A DNA stretch of 64,000 bases from Pseudomonas sp. S06B 330. GTDB lineage: Bacteria > Pseudomonadota > Gammaproteobacteria > Pseudomonadales > Pseudomonadaceae. The stretch spans positions 411,501 through 475,500 of the forward strand of contig NZ_CP088149.1 in the NCBI RefSeq assembly GCF_002845275.2. Reading direction: 5' to 3'. Under the pieces are notes generated by a model. It did no database searches. It saw nothing but the letters and a program-made list of their open reading frames with translations, and had not been told where the DNA came from. The stretch's first letter is position 1, and the number at the start of each line of letters is the position of its first letter. A program made the position numbers and the translations under genes. Below are positions 43,480-52,891 of this stretch, in pieces.

Positions 43480-44358
43480 ATGAGCCGCACCGTTACTGTC
43501 GCCGCCACCCAGATGGCGTGTTCCTGGGATCGTCAGGACAATCTGGCCACTGCCGAAAAGCTGGTCCGCGAAGCGGCAGCAAAAGGCGCGCAGATCATCC
43601 TGATTCAGGAGCTGTTCGAAACCCCGTACTTCTGCCAGAAGCCGAATCCGGATTACCTGCAACTGGCCACGCCGGTTGAAACCAACGCCGCAATCGCCCA
43701 CTTCCAGAAGCTCGCCAAAGAGCTGCAGGTGGTGCTGCCGATCAGCTTCTTCGAACTGGCCGGTCGTGCGCGTTTCAACAGCATCGCGATCATTGATGCC
43801 GATGGCAGCAACCTGGGCTTGTACCGCAAGACCCACATCCCGGATGGCCCTGGCTACCACGAAAAGTATTATTTCAATCCGGGCGATACCGGTTTTAAGG
43901 TCTGGCAGACCCGTTACGCCAAGATCGGCGTAGGCATCTGCTGGGACCAGTGGTTCCCGGAGTGCGCGCGTAGCATGGCGCTGCTCGGTGCCGAAGTGCT
44001 GTTCTACCCGACAGCCATTGGCAGCGAGCCGCACGACAAGACCATCTCCTCGCGAGATCACTGGCAGCGTGTGCAGCAGGGCCATGCGGGCGCCAACCTG
44101 ATGCCGCTGATCGCCAGCAACCGCATCGGTACCGAAGAACAGGACGGCTACGACATCACCTTCTACGGCTCGTCGTTCATCGCCAACCAGTTTGGTGAGA
44201 AAGTCCAAGCGCTCAACGAGACCGAAGAGGGCGTGCTGGTGCATACTTTCGACCTCGACAAACTGGAGCACATCCGCAGCGCCTGGGGCACTTTCCGTGA
44301 CCGTCGTCCAAACCTGTACGGCCCGGTGAAAACCCTCGACGGCGCGCTGGAATCCTGA
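43480..44358 (+). CDS. aguB: N-carbamoylputrescine amidase AguB
   Basis: Nitrilase-family enzyme that hydrolyses N-carbamoylputrescine to putrescine, 292 residues from ATG 43480 (GAGGAGG upstream; longer upstream frames lack support). The Glu-Lys-Cys triad is visible in LIQELFETPYF, YRKTHIPDG and GICWDQWFPE. It is followed by aguA. Confidence 0.95.
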   Translation: MSRTVTVAATQMACSWDRQDNLATAEKLVREAAAKGAQIILIQELFETPYFCQKPNPDYLQLATPVETNAAIAHFQKLAKELQVVLPISFFELAGRARFNSIAIIDADGSNLGLYRKTHIPDGPGYHEKYYFNPGDTGFKVWQTRYAKIGVGICWDQWFPECARSMALLGAEVLFYPTAIGSEPHDKTISSRDHWQRVQQGHAGANLMPLIASNRIGTEEQDGYDITFYGSSFIANQFGEKVQALNETEEGVLVHTFDLDKLEHIRSAWGTFRDRRPNLYGPVKTLDGALES

Positions 44359-44418
44359 TCATTCAATGACCTCGACGTGGGTTACCAGGCCTGCGTCGAA
44401 TACTGCAAAGGTTTACTC

Positions 44419-45525
44419 ATGAAGACCCTGACCAGCACCCCACGCGCCGACGGCTTTTACATGCCAGCCGAATGGGCACCGCAAACCCAGGTATGGATGG
44501 TCTGGCCTGAGCGTCCAGACAACTGGCGCCTGGGCGGCAAACCAGTACAAGCTGCACACGTGGCGCTGGCCCAGGCCATCGCCCGTTTTCAGCCGGTGAC
44601 CGTAGCCGTCTCGGCCGGCCAGTACGACAACGTCCGCGCCCGTCTGGATGCCCCGAACATTCGCGTGGTGGAAATCAGCAACGACGACGCTTGGGTGCGT
44701 GATACCGGTCCGACCTTTGTCATCAACAACAGCGGTGAAGTGCGCGGAGTTGACTGGGGCTTCAACGCCTGGGGTGGCTTCGAGGGCGGGCTGTACTCGC
44801 CCTGGAACCGTGACGAGCAAGTGGCCAGCAAGGTCCTCGAGATGGAACGCTGCCAGCGTTATCACACCGAGGGCTTTGTGCTCGAAGGTGGCTCTATTCA
44901 CGTCGATGGTGAAGGCACCCTGATCACCACCGAAGAATGCTTGCTCAACCACAACCGCAATCCTCACCTCAACCGTGAGCAGATCGAAGCCATCCTGCGC
45001 GATCACTTGGCGGTAGACGCCATCATCTGGCTGCCCGATGGCCTGTACAACGACGAGACCGATGGTCACGTCGACAACTTCTGTTGTTACGTGCGCCCAG
45101 GTGAAGTGTTACTGGCCTGGACAGATGATCCACAAGACCCCAACTACGCGCGCTGCCACGCCGCACTTGAGGTCTTGCAGAACAGCCGTGACGCCAAAGG
45201 TCGCACCTTTACCGTGCACAAGATGCCGATTCCGGGTCCGTTGTTTGCCACTGAAGAAGAGTGTGCCGGCGTCGATCCGGTGGCCGGTAGCCAGGAGCGA
45301 AACCCATCCGTGCGCTTGGCCGGTTCCTACGTCAACTTCCTGATCGTCAATGGCGGCATCATTGCCCCGAGCTTCGACGATCCGGCAGATGCCGAGGCTA
45401 GAGCGATTCTCGCTCGGGTTTTCCCGGACCACGAAGTGGTGATGATCCCCGGTCGCGAAATGCTGTTGGGTGGGGGCAACATCCACTGCCTGACCCAGCA
45501 ACAACCGGCACCGTTCAAAGGCTGA
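44419..45525 (+). CDS. aguA: Agmatine deiminase AguA
   Basis: Converts agmatine to N-carbamoylputrescine, 368 residues from ATG 44419. The peptidylarginine-deiminase fold is recognisable from [27 protein letters not shown] and the catalytic Cys in [17 protein letters not shown] near the C-terminus. With AguB it completes the arginine decarboxylase route to putrescine. Confidence 0.96.
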   Translation: MKTLTSTPRADGFYMPAEWAPQTQVWMVWPERPDNWRLGGKPVQAAHVALAQAIARFQPVTVAVSAGQYDNVRARLDAPNIRVVEISNDDAWVRDTGPTFVINNSGEVRGVDWGFNAWGGFEGGLYSPWNRDEQVASKVLEMERCQRYHTEGFVLEGGSIHVDGEGTLITTEECLLNHNRNPHLNREQIEAILRDHLAVDAIIWLPDGLYNDETDGHVDNFCCYVRPGEVLLAWTDDPQDPNYARCHAALEVLQNSRDAKGRTFTVHKMPIPGPLFATEEECAGVDPVAGSQERNPSVRLAGSYVNFLIVNGGIIAPSFDDPADAEARAILARVFPDHEVVMIPGREMLLGGGNIHCLTQQQPAPFKG

Positions 45526-45530
45526 GTTTG

Positions 45531-45574
45531 CGCCCATAAAAAAACCCGTCTTCGGACGGGTTTTTTTATGGGCG
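45531..45574. terminator. Strong, symmetric terminator after aguA
   Basis: Two 20-nt arms form a perfect inverted repeat around a TTCG loop (45551-45554), with an A7 tract on the left and a T7 tract on the right. This can terminate transcription from both strands. Confidence 0.94.
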
Positions 45575-45708
45575 GCGACAATCGGCGCTGCTATCTGGCA
45601 CACCTCTTGTATTTGTTTTGCATTGTATTTCAAGCAGATAGGACAGCATTGTTCTGTCACAAAGTTTGAGTAGGTTAGCCACTCACGGCCCAGGGAGTAC
45701 GTGTCGAA

Positions 45709-45894
45709 ATGAATGCAGTAAGTGAGTCGGCTTCGTCCGTACTGAATGGCGCGGCCCTGCGAAGGGTGGCGCAGTGGTTGAAAAGTAATGGAGCCATCCG
45801 GGGCAGGAAGTCCGATCACCGCCGCTCGTTGCTGGAGCGCTATCCGCGAGGGTTGATTACAGAAGCAGAGCTTGAAGCCCTGCTGGGTGAGTGA
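45709..45894 (+). CDS. Small hypothetical protein
   Basis: A 61-residue basic protein beginning MNAVSESASSVLNGAALRR and ending EAELEALLGE. It is cytoplasmic by appearance (no signal or membrane segment) and has a predicted helical pattern. It is isolated between the aguA terminator and a REP element, with only a weak ribosome site. I do not recognise the family. Confidence 0.5.
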   Translation: MNAVSESASSVLNGAALRRVAQWLKSNGAIRGRKSDHRRSLLERYPRGLITEAELEALLGE

Positions 45895-45917
45895 ATCGCA
45901 ACCCTGCTGGATCTGTC

Positions 45918-46030
45918 GTAGCCGCTGCCGCCAGGCTGCGATCGGCCGCCAAGCGGCCGTAGTTACCCATCACCGAGTTGGTTGGGTTGCGACTGCTACG
46001 CAGTCGATCACAGCCTGCGGCAGCGGCTAC
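45918..46030. repeat. Paired REP element (BIME-like)
   Basis: GTAGCCGCTGCCGCCAGGCT begins at 45918 and its near-complement AGCCTGCGGCAGCGGCTAC ends at 46030, a large inverted repeat with a spacer. The core matches the elements at 10971 and 61977. It lies just beyond the 3' end of the TonB receptor gene. Confidence 0.82.
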
Positions 46031-46040
46031 CGTTCTAGCA

Positions 46041-48134
46041 TCAGAAGCTATAGGTGCCGGTAACTACCAGGCTGCGTGGATCACCGAACTGGATCTGCGC
46101 GGCACTGGTGGCCGAGCTGTAGTAGGTCTTGTCGGTAATGTTGGTCAACGCCGCACGCAGGTCCCAGTCCTTGGTACGGAAACCGGCCAAGGCATCCCAA
46201 CTACCATAGCCAGGCAGTACTGCAGTGTTCTGGTTGTCGGCATAACGTTCACCGACCAGGGTCAGACCGGTCTCGCCATACCAGCCCATCTCGGGTTTCC
46301 AGGTCACGAACACGCTGCCATTGCGTTTGGCGACGTTGCTCACCCGATTGCCTTCCTGGTTGTTGTTGTCTTCGACGATGGTTGCATCCTGAATGCCGAT
46401 GCCGCCCCGGACGTACCAGTTGCCGACGATGTTGCCGGTGGCGGTCAGTTCCACCCCGCGCGAACGCTGCAGGCCGGTCAGCAAGGTAACGCCAGGATCG
46501 TTCGGGTCGCTGGTGCGGCGGTTGTAGAGCTCAAGTTCGTAGATCGCCAAGGTAGTGCTCAGGCGTTCGTCGAGCCAGTCGCTCTTGACCCCGATTTCCT
46601 TCTGCCGGGTTTCTTCAGGGCTGGTTTCATTGCTGTTGCCAGGTGCACCCGGGGTAATGCCGATCAGACCGCCACCCACTGGGGAGAAGGTTTTGCTCCA
46701 GGAGGCGTAGAAGGAGTGTTCTTTCCATGGCGAATAGACCACGCCCAGGCGAGGGCTGGTGCTGGTGCTGTCCTGCTTCTCGGAAATATTCTTGAGCTTG
46801 TTGGTGGTTTCGACTTCGAACTGGTCGAAGCGTACCCCTGCCAGTATTTGCCACTGATCGTTCAGGCGCAGTTGGTCCTGGATGTACAGGCCACGGCTAT
46901 CGACCACGGTGTGGTTGTTGCTCGAAGGCACCATCAGGCCATTGTATTGCGCGTCGCTGTCGGGATTGTCTAGGTCTACGCTCGGCACTTCTGTCGCTGA
47001 TTTGTAGAGCAACGGATCGCGCCGCTGATTACCGACCTCCAGGCCGGTCAACAAGGTGTGCTGCAGGCCGAAGGTGTCGAAGTTGCCTTCCAGTTCTAGG
47101 TTATTGAACAGGTTGCGGGTATTGAGGTCTTGCTGCCAGCGCTGGCGAGTGACCTGATTGGTGCTGGCCTTGTAGCCGTTCTGGTAGGTGTTGTCGAAGT
47201 CGCTGTTGAGCTTGAACAGGCCAAGGGTGTGACGCACCTGCCAGTTTTCACTGAGTTGGTAGTTCAGACGTGAGCGCAGCGATTGTGCCTTGTCGTCGAT
47301 GAAGTCGCGTTGGGTATCGCCATACGTAGTGTCACGGTCAACATCGGCCGGGCGACCATTGACGCTCGGAATGCCACGATCAGGCGTGCGGTTGTAACGG
47401 CTGTATTCGTATTGCACCAGCCAGTTGAGTTCCGGAGTCAGTTGCCAGCTCATGGATGGGGCGAACAGCTGGCGGCTGCCGTCGATGCCGTGGCGGAAGC
47501 TGTTGTTGTCCTGGTTGCCCAGGTTCAGGCGCAGGCTGATGTTATCCGACGGATCGGCGCTGAGGTCGGCGTACAGGCTGCGCAGGTCTTCGCTGCCCCC
47601 TTGAGCTTCAATACTTGAGCGTCGGCCGGCTTCTGGCAGTTTGCTCACGCGGTTGACGATCCCGCCTTGACTGCCGCGCCCGTACAACACGGCAGCCGGG
47701 CCTTTGAGTACCTCGATACGTTCGATGTTGTGCAAGTCGCGCACGTACTGACTGTCGTCGCGGATGCCGTCCAGGTAGAAGTCATTGCTGGCGTCGAAGC
47801 CACGGATACGCACGCTGTCGAAGCGGGTATCGGCGCCGTTGCTGACGTTGGGAATGCCGTTCAGCGCCTTGCCCAGGTCGTTAGTGCCGTAGTCCATTAC
47901 GTTGCTGGTCTTCACCGCGTCGATAGCCTGGGGAACATAACGGGCAGGTGTTGAGGTGCGGGTGGCGGTGCTGACTTCCTTGACTCGCGGATCATCTTGG
48001 TCGGGATCACTTTCGGCGGTAACCGAAAGCTCAGGCAGGGTAGTACTGGCGGCCATCGCCATGGCGGAACCGAGAAACAGGGAGACACCCAAGGTCAGGG
48101 GTGACAGGCGGCAGGGGGCAGGCATTAAGAGCAT
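46041..48134 (-). CDS. TonB-dependent siderophore receptor
   Basis: Outer-membrane receptor, 697 residues. A signal peptide of about 28 residues (ending MAMAAS) is followed by a TonB-box-like LPELSVTAESD, a plug domain (about 60-190, with SVRIRGFDASNDFYLDGIRD and RIEVLKGPAAVLYGRGSQGG) and a 22-strand barrel ending in Phe. No FecA-type signalling extension is present. It belongs to the Fiu/FhuE-like siderophore receptor group; the ligand is unknown. A Fur-box candidate lies upstream. ATG 48125 is an alternative start. Confidence 0.92.
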   Translation of the reverse strand: MLLMPAPCRLSPLTLGVSLFLGSAMAMAASTTLPELSVTAESDPDQDDPRVKEVSTATRTSTPARYVPQAIDAVKTSNVMDYGTNDLGKALNGIPNVSNGADTRFDSVRIRGFDASNDFYLDGIRDDSQYVRDLHNIERIEVLKGPAAVLYGRGSQGGIVNRVSKLPEAGRRSSIEAQGGSEDLRSLYADLSADPSDNISLRLNLGNQDNNSFRHGIDGSRQLFAPSMSWQLTPELNWLVQYEYSRYNRTPDRGIPSVNGRPADVDRDTTYGDTQRDFIDDKAQSLRSRLNYQLSENWQVRHTLGLFKLNSDFDNTYQNGYKASTNQVTRQRWQQDLNTRNLFNNLELEGNFDTFGLQHTLLTGLEVGNQRRDPLLYKSATEVPSVDLDNPDSDAQYNGLMVPSSNNHTVVDSRGLYIQDQLRLNDQWQILAGVRFDQFEVETTNKLKNISEKQDSTSTSPRLGVVYSPWKEHSFYASWSKTFSPVGGGLIGITPGAPGNSNETSPEETRQKEIGVKSDWLDERLSTTLAIYELELYNRRTSDPNDPGVTLLTGLQRSRGVELTATGNIVGNWYVRGGIGIQDATIVEDNNNQEGNRVSNVAKRNGSVFVTWKPEMGWYGETGLTLVGERYADNQNTAVLPGYGSWDALAGFRTKDWDLRAALTNITDKTYYSSATSAAQIQFGDPRSLVVTGTYSF

Positions 48135-48179
48135 CCGAAGGGGAGAGCGAGTTAGACGAAAGAGGTATTGAAATTCGGC

Positions 48180-48198
48180 GCGAATGATAATGCTTGCT
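48180..48198 (-). promoter_or_regulatory. Candidate Fur box upstream of the TonB receptor
   Basis: GCGAATGATAATGCTTGCT matches the central ATGATAAT of the 19-bp Fur consensus, about 12 of 19 positions by eye, 46 bp before the receptor start. Iron repression of such receptors is established; this site is a candidate. Confidence 0.55.
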
Positions 48199-48280
48199 AT
48201 TTACTTATGTTAATCGTTTCTCGACTGCGCCCGCGTGTTTATGTATCTAATTGTTTCGCAGGGTTATTTTTCACGAATTT

Positions 48281-48393
48281 TTGACACGCTGATCCGCACG
48301 CGGATAGGATTCGGTCAACGCCTGTAGGCCCATGAGCCAAGAGTCCAGAATAAAAGGCCCGCTGCGATCACTCGCATGCGGGCTTTTTATTTT
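48281..48393 (+). ncRNA. Candidate small RNA or attenuated leader upstream of the oprQ-like gene
   Basis: TTGACA (48281-48286) and TAGGAT (48305-48310), 18 nt apart, form a sigma-70-like promoter. About 40 nt later a hairpin (GCCCGC at 48357, GCGGGC with tail of T to 48393) forms a plus-strand terminator. No plus-strand gene lies upstream, so a transcript of about 75-80 nt is predicted. It also contains a 21-codon frame (ATG 48331) running through the terminator, so attenuation of the downstream porin gene is an alternative. Confidence 0.5.
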
Positions 48394-48479
48394 CTGACCC
48401 GCGAGCGTCAACCCACGCAGGGGGCGTGGTTTCTGGCGTAGGTCGCAGAGCGTATTTGACTCGTAATAAGGAAAATAAA

Positions 48480-49781
48480 ATGTTGAAAACCAGGATCAGC
48501 TTGATCGCGCTGGGGCTTATGGCGGCGACTCAAGCTTCGGCCAATGATCAGGCCAGCGCTAACGGCTTCGTCGAAGACAGCACTGCCAGCGTTCTGCTGC
48601 GCAACGCATTCATCAACCGTGACAAGAAACACGGCACCAAAGATCAGAGCGAGTGGGGCCAGGCCTTCATCGGCAAGTTCTCCTCCGGTTTCACCCAGGG
48701 CACCGTCGGTGTCGGTGTGGATGCTTTCGGACTGTACGCTGTGCGTCTGGACGGTGGTAAAGGTCGCAACGGTGGCGCCGGTATCGACTTCTTCAAACCG
48801 GCCGATGGCGACTCAGCGACCAACCAGCAGAATTCCCCGCATAACCTTGCTCGTGGCGGCGCCGCGGTCAAATTCCGTGTCTCCAATACAGTACTGAAGT
48901 ACGGCGACCAAATGCCGGAGCTGCCAGTGCTGCAGTACGACGACGGTCGCCTGTTGCCTGAGAGTTACACCGGTACCCTGATCACCTCTAAAGAGATCAA
49001 GGGCCTGGAGCTGAACGCCGGTCGCTTCACCCAGGAAGCGCGCAAGAGTGCTGAAGGTCGTGACAGCGGTGGCCTGAAGTCGATCAACGTGCTCGGCGGT
49101 AGCTACAAGTTCACCGAAAACTTGTCGGCTTCGGTATACGGCTCCGATGTTGAAGACGTACTGAAGAAGTACTACCTGGGCGTGAACTACGTTCACCCGA
49201 TCTCGGACGACCAGTCCCTGACCTTGGATTTCAACGGCTACAAGTCTGATATCGACAAGAAGTACGTCGCTGCCGCAGATCTGACCGGCGACTCCAACAC
49301 CATCTGGAGCCTGGCGGCTACTTATGCCTTCGGCCCACACTCGATCACCCTTGCTCACCAGCGCAGTACTGGCGACACCGGTTATCAATACGGCTTCTAC
49401 CAGAACGCCGGTGGCGTGGGTGACGGTGGTTCGACCATCTACCTGGCCAACTCCTACTGGTCCGACTTCAACGCTGAAGACGAGCGTTCCTGGCAGATCG
49501 GCTATGGCCTGGACTTCGGCGCCTTCGGCGTGCCGGGCCTGACCTACAAAGTAGCCTACGTGCGTGGTGACAACATCAACACCCACGGCTTCGGTGAAGG
49601 TAAAGAGCGCGAAATCTTCAACCAGTTCAAGTATGTGGTTCAGGAAGGTCCAGCTAAGGACCTATCCGTCAAACTGCGTAGTTCGTTCCTGCGTACTTCC
49701 GAAAGCGTTCGCCTGAACGGCTACAACGACGACGGTAACGAAGTTCGTGTGTTCGTTGAGTACCCAGTCAACCTGTTCTGA
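48480..49781 (+). CDS. oprQ: OprD-family porin, OprQ-like
   Basis: Outer-membrane porin, 433 residues from ATG 48480. A signal peptide of about 21 residues ends ASAN; the mature start NGFVEDSTASVLLRNAFIN is typical of the OprD family. The protein ends VRVFVEYPVNLF with the C-terminal Phe needed for assembly. It shares the family with 3905-5239. In P. putida OprQ is encoded beside a siderophore receptor, matching this context; the exact subfamily is inferred. Confidence 0.85.
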   Translation: MLKTRISLIALGLMAATQASANDQASANGFVEDSTASVLLRNAFINRDKKHGTKDQSEWGQAFIGKFSSGFTQGTVGVGVDAFGLYAVRLDGGKGRNGGAGIDFFKPADGDSATNQQNSPHNLARGGAAVKFRVSNTVLKYGDQMPELPVLQYDDGRLLPESYTGTLITSKEIKGLELNAGRFTQEARKSAEGRDSGGLKSINVLGGSYKFTENLSASVYGSDVEDVLKKYYLGVNYVHPISDDQSLTLDFNGYKSDIDKKYVAAADLTGDSNTIWSLAATYAFGPHSITLAHQRSTGDTGYQYGFYQNAGGVGDGGSTIYLANSYWSDFNAEDERSWQIGYGLDFGAFGVPGLTYKVAYVRGDNINTHGFGEGKEREIFNQFKYVVQEGPAKDLSVKLRSSFLRTSESVRLNGYNDDGNEVRVFVEYPVNLF

Positions 49782-49801
49782 TAGTTGTCTGGCGTCTCCA
49801 G

Positions 49802-49833
49802 CAACCCCGGCTCAGGCCGGGGTTGTTTGTTTT
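49802..49833 (+). terminator. Intrinsic terminator after the oprQ-like gene
   Basis: CAACCCCGG (49802-49810) pairs with CCGGGGTTG (49817-49825), then TTTGTTTT. The stem overlaps the last codons and stop of the convergent glutamate-synthase-like gene. Confidence 0.9.
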
Positions 49834-51476
49834 CGACGTACAGCGGGCGAGTTCGCCAGCACCTCGCCAGTCTCCGGCTCAAAGCTGTCACTTCGAGCCA
49901 TCCGCCACATCCGCGCGTAGAACTCACTGTTGATCGAGCCGCTGAGCAACTCACCGGGCTTGAGGAACACGTGCAGCTGGGAAAACTGACGAATCTCGCT
50001 GGTGCTGATACGCCGCACCAGGTGTTTGGGCTTGAGCTGTGAGGGATGTTCAAGCCCGGCGGCCGCGAGCATCTCGGCCAGGGCATGCAGGGTATTGCGG
50101 TGGAAGCTGTAGACCCGCTCGGCTTTATCCGGCACCACCAGTGCACGTTGTCGCAGCGGGTCTTGAGTCGCCACGCCGGTAGGGCACTTGTTGGTATGAC
50201 AACTCTGCGACTGAATGCAGCCGATGGCGAACATGAAGCCGCGCGCCGAGTTGACCCAGTCGGCGCCGATGGCCAGCACGCTGGCGATGTCGAAGGCGCT
50301 GACGATCTTGCCGCCTGCACCGATGCGTACCTTGTCGCGCAGGTTCAGGCCGACCAGGGTGTTGTGCACGAACATCAGGCCTTCACGCATGGGCACGCCA
50401 ATGTTGTCGCTGAACTCGCGCGGCGCAGCGCCGGTGCCACCTTCCTTGCCGTCGACGACGATAAAATCCGGGACGATATCGGTTGCCAGCATCGCCTTGG
50501 CAATACCCATGAACTCCCATGGGTGGCCCAGGCAGAACTTGAAACCCACAGGCTTGCCGCCAGACAGCTCACGCAATTGTGCGATGAACTGCAACAACTC
50601 GACAGGGGTGCGAAAGGCACTGTGCGCTGCAGGTGAGATGCAATCTTCACCGACCATCACGCCACGCGTGGTCGCGATTTCAGCGCTGACCTTGTGCCCG
50701 GGCAAAATCCCACCATGCCCGGGTTTTGCGCCCTGGCTGAGCTTGATTTCGATCATCTTCACCTGTGGATCGCGCGCTTGATCGGCAAAGCGTTCGGGAT
50801 CAAAGCGGCCAGCGGCAGTGCGGCAACCGAAGTAACCACTGCCAATTTCCCAGATCAGGTCGCCGCCATGTTCACGGTGATACGGGCTGATGCTGCCTTC
50901 ACCGGTGTCATGGGCAAAGCGCCCCTGTTTCGCCCCTTGGTTGAGTGCAGCAATGGCGTTGGCGCTGAGGGCGCCGAAGCTCATGGCCGAAATGTTGAAG
51001 ATCGAGGCTGAGTAAGGCTGGCGACACTGCGGGCCACCGATGGCGATGCGAAACGAGGCGGGGTCGGGCGTGTCGGCCGGCAGCATTGAATGGCTGATGA
51101 ACTCAAAGCCTGGTCGATAAACATCGTTGAGCGTACCAAAGGCCTTCTCGGCGCTTTCATTCTTGGCCCGGGCATACACCAGTGAGCGTTGGGCACGGGA
51201 GAAGGGCAGTTTGTCGTCATCACCTTCGAGCAGGTACTGACGGATTTCCGGGCGGATGGTTTCGATCAGGTAACGGATATTGCCCAGGATCGGGTAGTTG
51301 CGCCGAACCGCGTGGTGGCTTTGTCGCAGATCGTTAAGGCCAACCAGGCTAAGTACCGCGCAGATCAGGCTGAAGGGCCAGAGCCAAGCATGGGTCGCAA
51401 GGTAGGGCAGGCTGATACAAGTGAAGAGCAGGCAGCCGGCCAGAACGGCGTAGCGGCTGGGAAGCGAAGCTTTCAT
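49812..51476 (-). CDS. FMN-binding glutamate synthase-family protein
   Basis: A 554-residue stand-alone GltS-type domain anchored by two N-terminal membrane segments (about 8-25 and 30-47). Visible features are ISAMSFGALSANAIAALNQG, the FMN-binding SQGAKPGHGGILPG, and Cys residues GCIQSQSCHTNKCPTGVAT that in glutamate synthases bind a 3Fe-4S cluster. No glutaminase domain is present, so ordinary glutamate synthesis from glutamine is unlikely; function unknown. Confidence 0.87.
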   Translation of the reverse strand: MKASLPSRYAVLAGCLLFTCISLPYLATHAWLWPFSLICAVLSLVGLNDLRQSHHAVRRNYPILGNIRYLIETIRPEIRQYLLEGDDDKLPFSRAQRSLVYARAKNESAEKAFGTLNDVYRPGFEFISHSMLPADTPDPASFRIAIGGPQCRQPYSASIFNISAMSFGALSANAIAALNQGAKQGRFAHDTGEGSISPYHREHGGDLIWEIGSGYFGCRTAAGRFDPERFADQARDPQVKMIEIKLSQGAKPGHGGILPGHKVSAEIATTRGVMVGEDCISPAAHSAFRTPVELLQFIAQLRELSGGKPVGFKFCLGHPWEFMGIAKAMLATDIVPDFIVVDGKEGGTGAAPREFSDNIGVPMREGLMFVHNTLVGLNLRDKVRIGAGGKIVSAFDIASVLAIGADWVNSARGFMFAIGCIQSQSCHTNKCPTGVATQDPLRQRALVVPDKAERVYSFHRNTLHALAEMLAAAGLEHPSQLKPKHLVRRISTSEIRQFSQLHVFLKPGELLSGSINSEFYARMWRMARSDSFEPETGEVLANSPAVRRKQTTPA

Positions 51477-51693
51477 GAATCTTCCACTGATATGAGAGAT
51501 CCTGCCAAGGATAGGGCAAGCGTGCCGGTGGAAAACCCGTGAAATCGGTAAAAGACTTTTATCCCCCAGGTGCTTGACCCGGTTGGCGTGGCGATAGTTT
51601 GTTGTTGACTGAACTCAACTCCAGCATGTGCATAACTGCCGTCACCCGTCGTCGTGCTACAAGGCAACTTCAGTTTTTTGCGAGTGAAGCCTT

Positions 51694-52887
51694 GTGACTT
51701 CCGCTACCCATACTGAACCGGCTAATCGTGGTTTCGGCCTGCTGTGCCTGGCCAGCTATCTGCTGTCGTTGTCTTATGGCTCGACCTTTCTTTTGTCTTT
51801 GCTGGTCAGTACCCGCGCAGGCAACGAGCAGGATGCCGGGCAGATCATCTCCCTGGCGATGCTTAGCACTGTTGTCGCTGTACTCGGCAGTGGCCATCTG
51901 GCTGATCGCTCGGGATCGGCGCGAGCCATCGCGTTCTCAGCGGTATGCCTGGTGGTTACCTGTCTAGGTTTTGCCCTGATGCCGGGCATCGGTTTCGGCC
52001 TGATGCTCTGTGGTCTGACCCTTGGCCTTGGCTGGGGCTCGTTCTATACCCTCGGGCCGATCCTGGTCGCTGAGCGAGTAGAGCCCTCACGCCGCACTCA
52101 CTGCTTCGCCCTGCTGTCGGGCAGCATGATGAGTGGTATCGGCTCGGGACCGCTGGCGGGCAAGCTCGCCAGTGTGTTCGCCATGCCGGTGCAAACGGCA
52201 TTCTATGCGGCGGCCCTGGCGGCATTCATCGGTTTGCTGATCTTCAATCATCTGGCACGTCAGCCTCGCCACGCGTGCAACCCCGTCGGTATCAGCCGCC
52301 GGGCCAGTGCACAGGTGCTGGGCTCGGCGGCGCGCTGGCCGATTCTCATGGTTGGCCTGGGCGGGGCAATTTTCGGTGGTTTGGGCAGCTTTCAAACCTC
52401 CTACGCCGCGGCGCGAGGTCTGGACTATTCGCTGTTTTTCATCGGTTTCATGAGCGCCGCAATTGGCTGTCGCTTGTTGATTGCCGGCTGGGTGGTCAAG
52501 CGCGATGCCTATCGTGCGTCCTGCCTGCTCTCGGGCTTTATCGTCCTGGCGGTCGTGGCATTGGGCTGGTGGGTGCAGGGCAACCTCAGTTACCTGCTGG
52601 CTGCGGCATTGTTGGGCGTCGGCTATGGCCTGAACTACTCGGTGATCAACGGCCTGGCGGCTAATCAGGCGCCGACCGGCTACACCCCGCAAGCCCTGCT
52701 GTTGTTCAGCCTGGCGTACTTTCTCGGGGTGTTCGGCTTTCCGTGGCTGGCGGGCAATCTGATTGTCAGTGGCGGCACCGAAGCCATGATGTTCAGCCTG
52801 CTAGCGGTAGCCCTGATCAACTGGGCTGTCAGCATTGGTCGTCTGTACGGACGCCGACGTACTGCTACGCTGTCGGCGCTGGGCTGA
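51694..52887 (+). CDS. MFS transporter
   Basis: A 397-residue major facilitator protein with about 12 hydrophobic segments. The loop 2-3 motif is visible as GSGHLADRSGSARAI. The start is GTG at 51694 with a weak ribosome site. It is divergent from the glutamate-synthase-like gene and ends 4 bp from the convergent lprI-like gene. Substrate unknown. Confidence 0.83.
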   Translation: MTSATHTEPANRGFGLLCLASYLLSLSYGSTFLLSLLVSTRAGNEQDAGQIISLAMLSTVVAVLGSGHLADRSGSARAIAFSAVCLVVTCLGFALMPGIGFGLMLCGLTLGLGWGSFYTLGPILVAERVEPSRRTHCFALLSGSMMSGIGSGPLAGKLASVFAMPVQTAFYAAALAAFIGLLIFNHLARQPRHACNPVGISRRASAQVLGSAARWPILMVGLGGAIFGGLGSFQTSYAAARGLDYSLFFIGFMSAAIGCRLLIAGWVVKRDAYRASCLLSGFIVLAVVALGWWVQGNLSYLLAAALLGVGYGLNYSVINGLAANQAPTGYTPQALLLFSLAYFLGVFGFPWLAGNLIVSGGTEAMMFSLLAVALINWAVSIGRLYGRRRTATLSALG

Positions 52888-52891
52888 ACTC

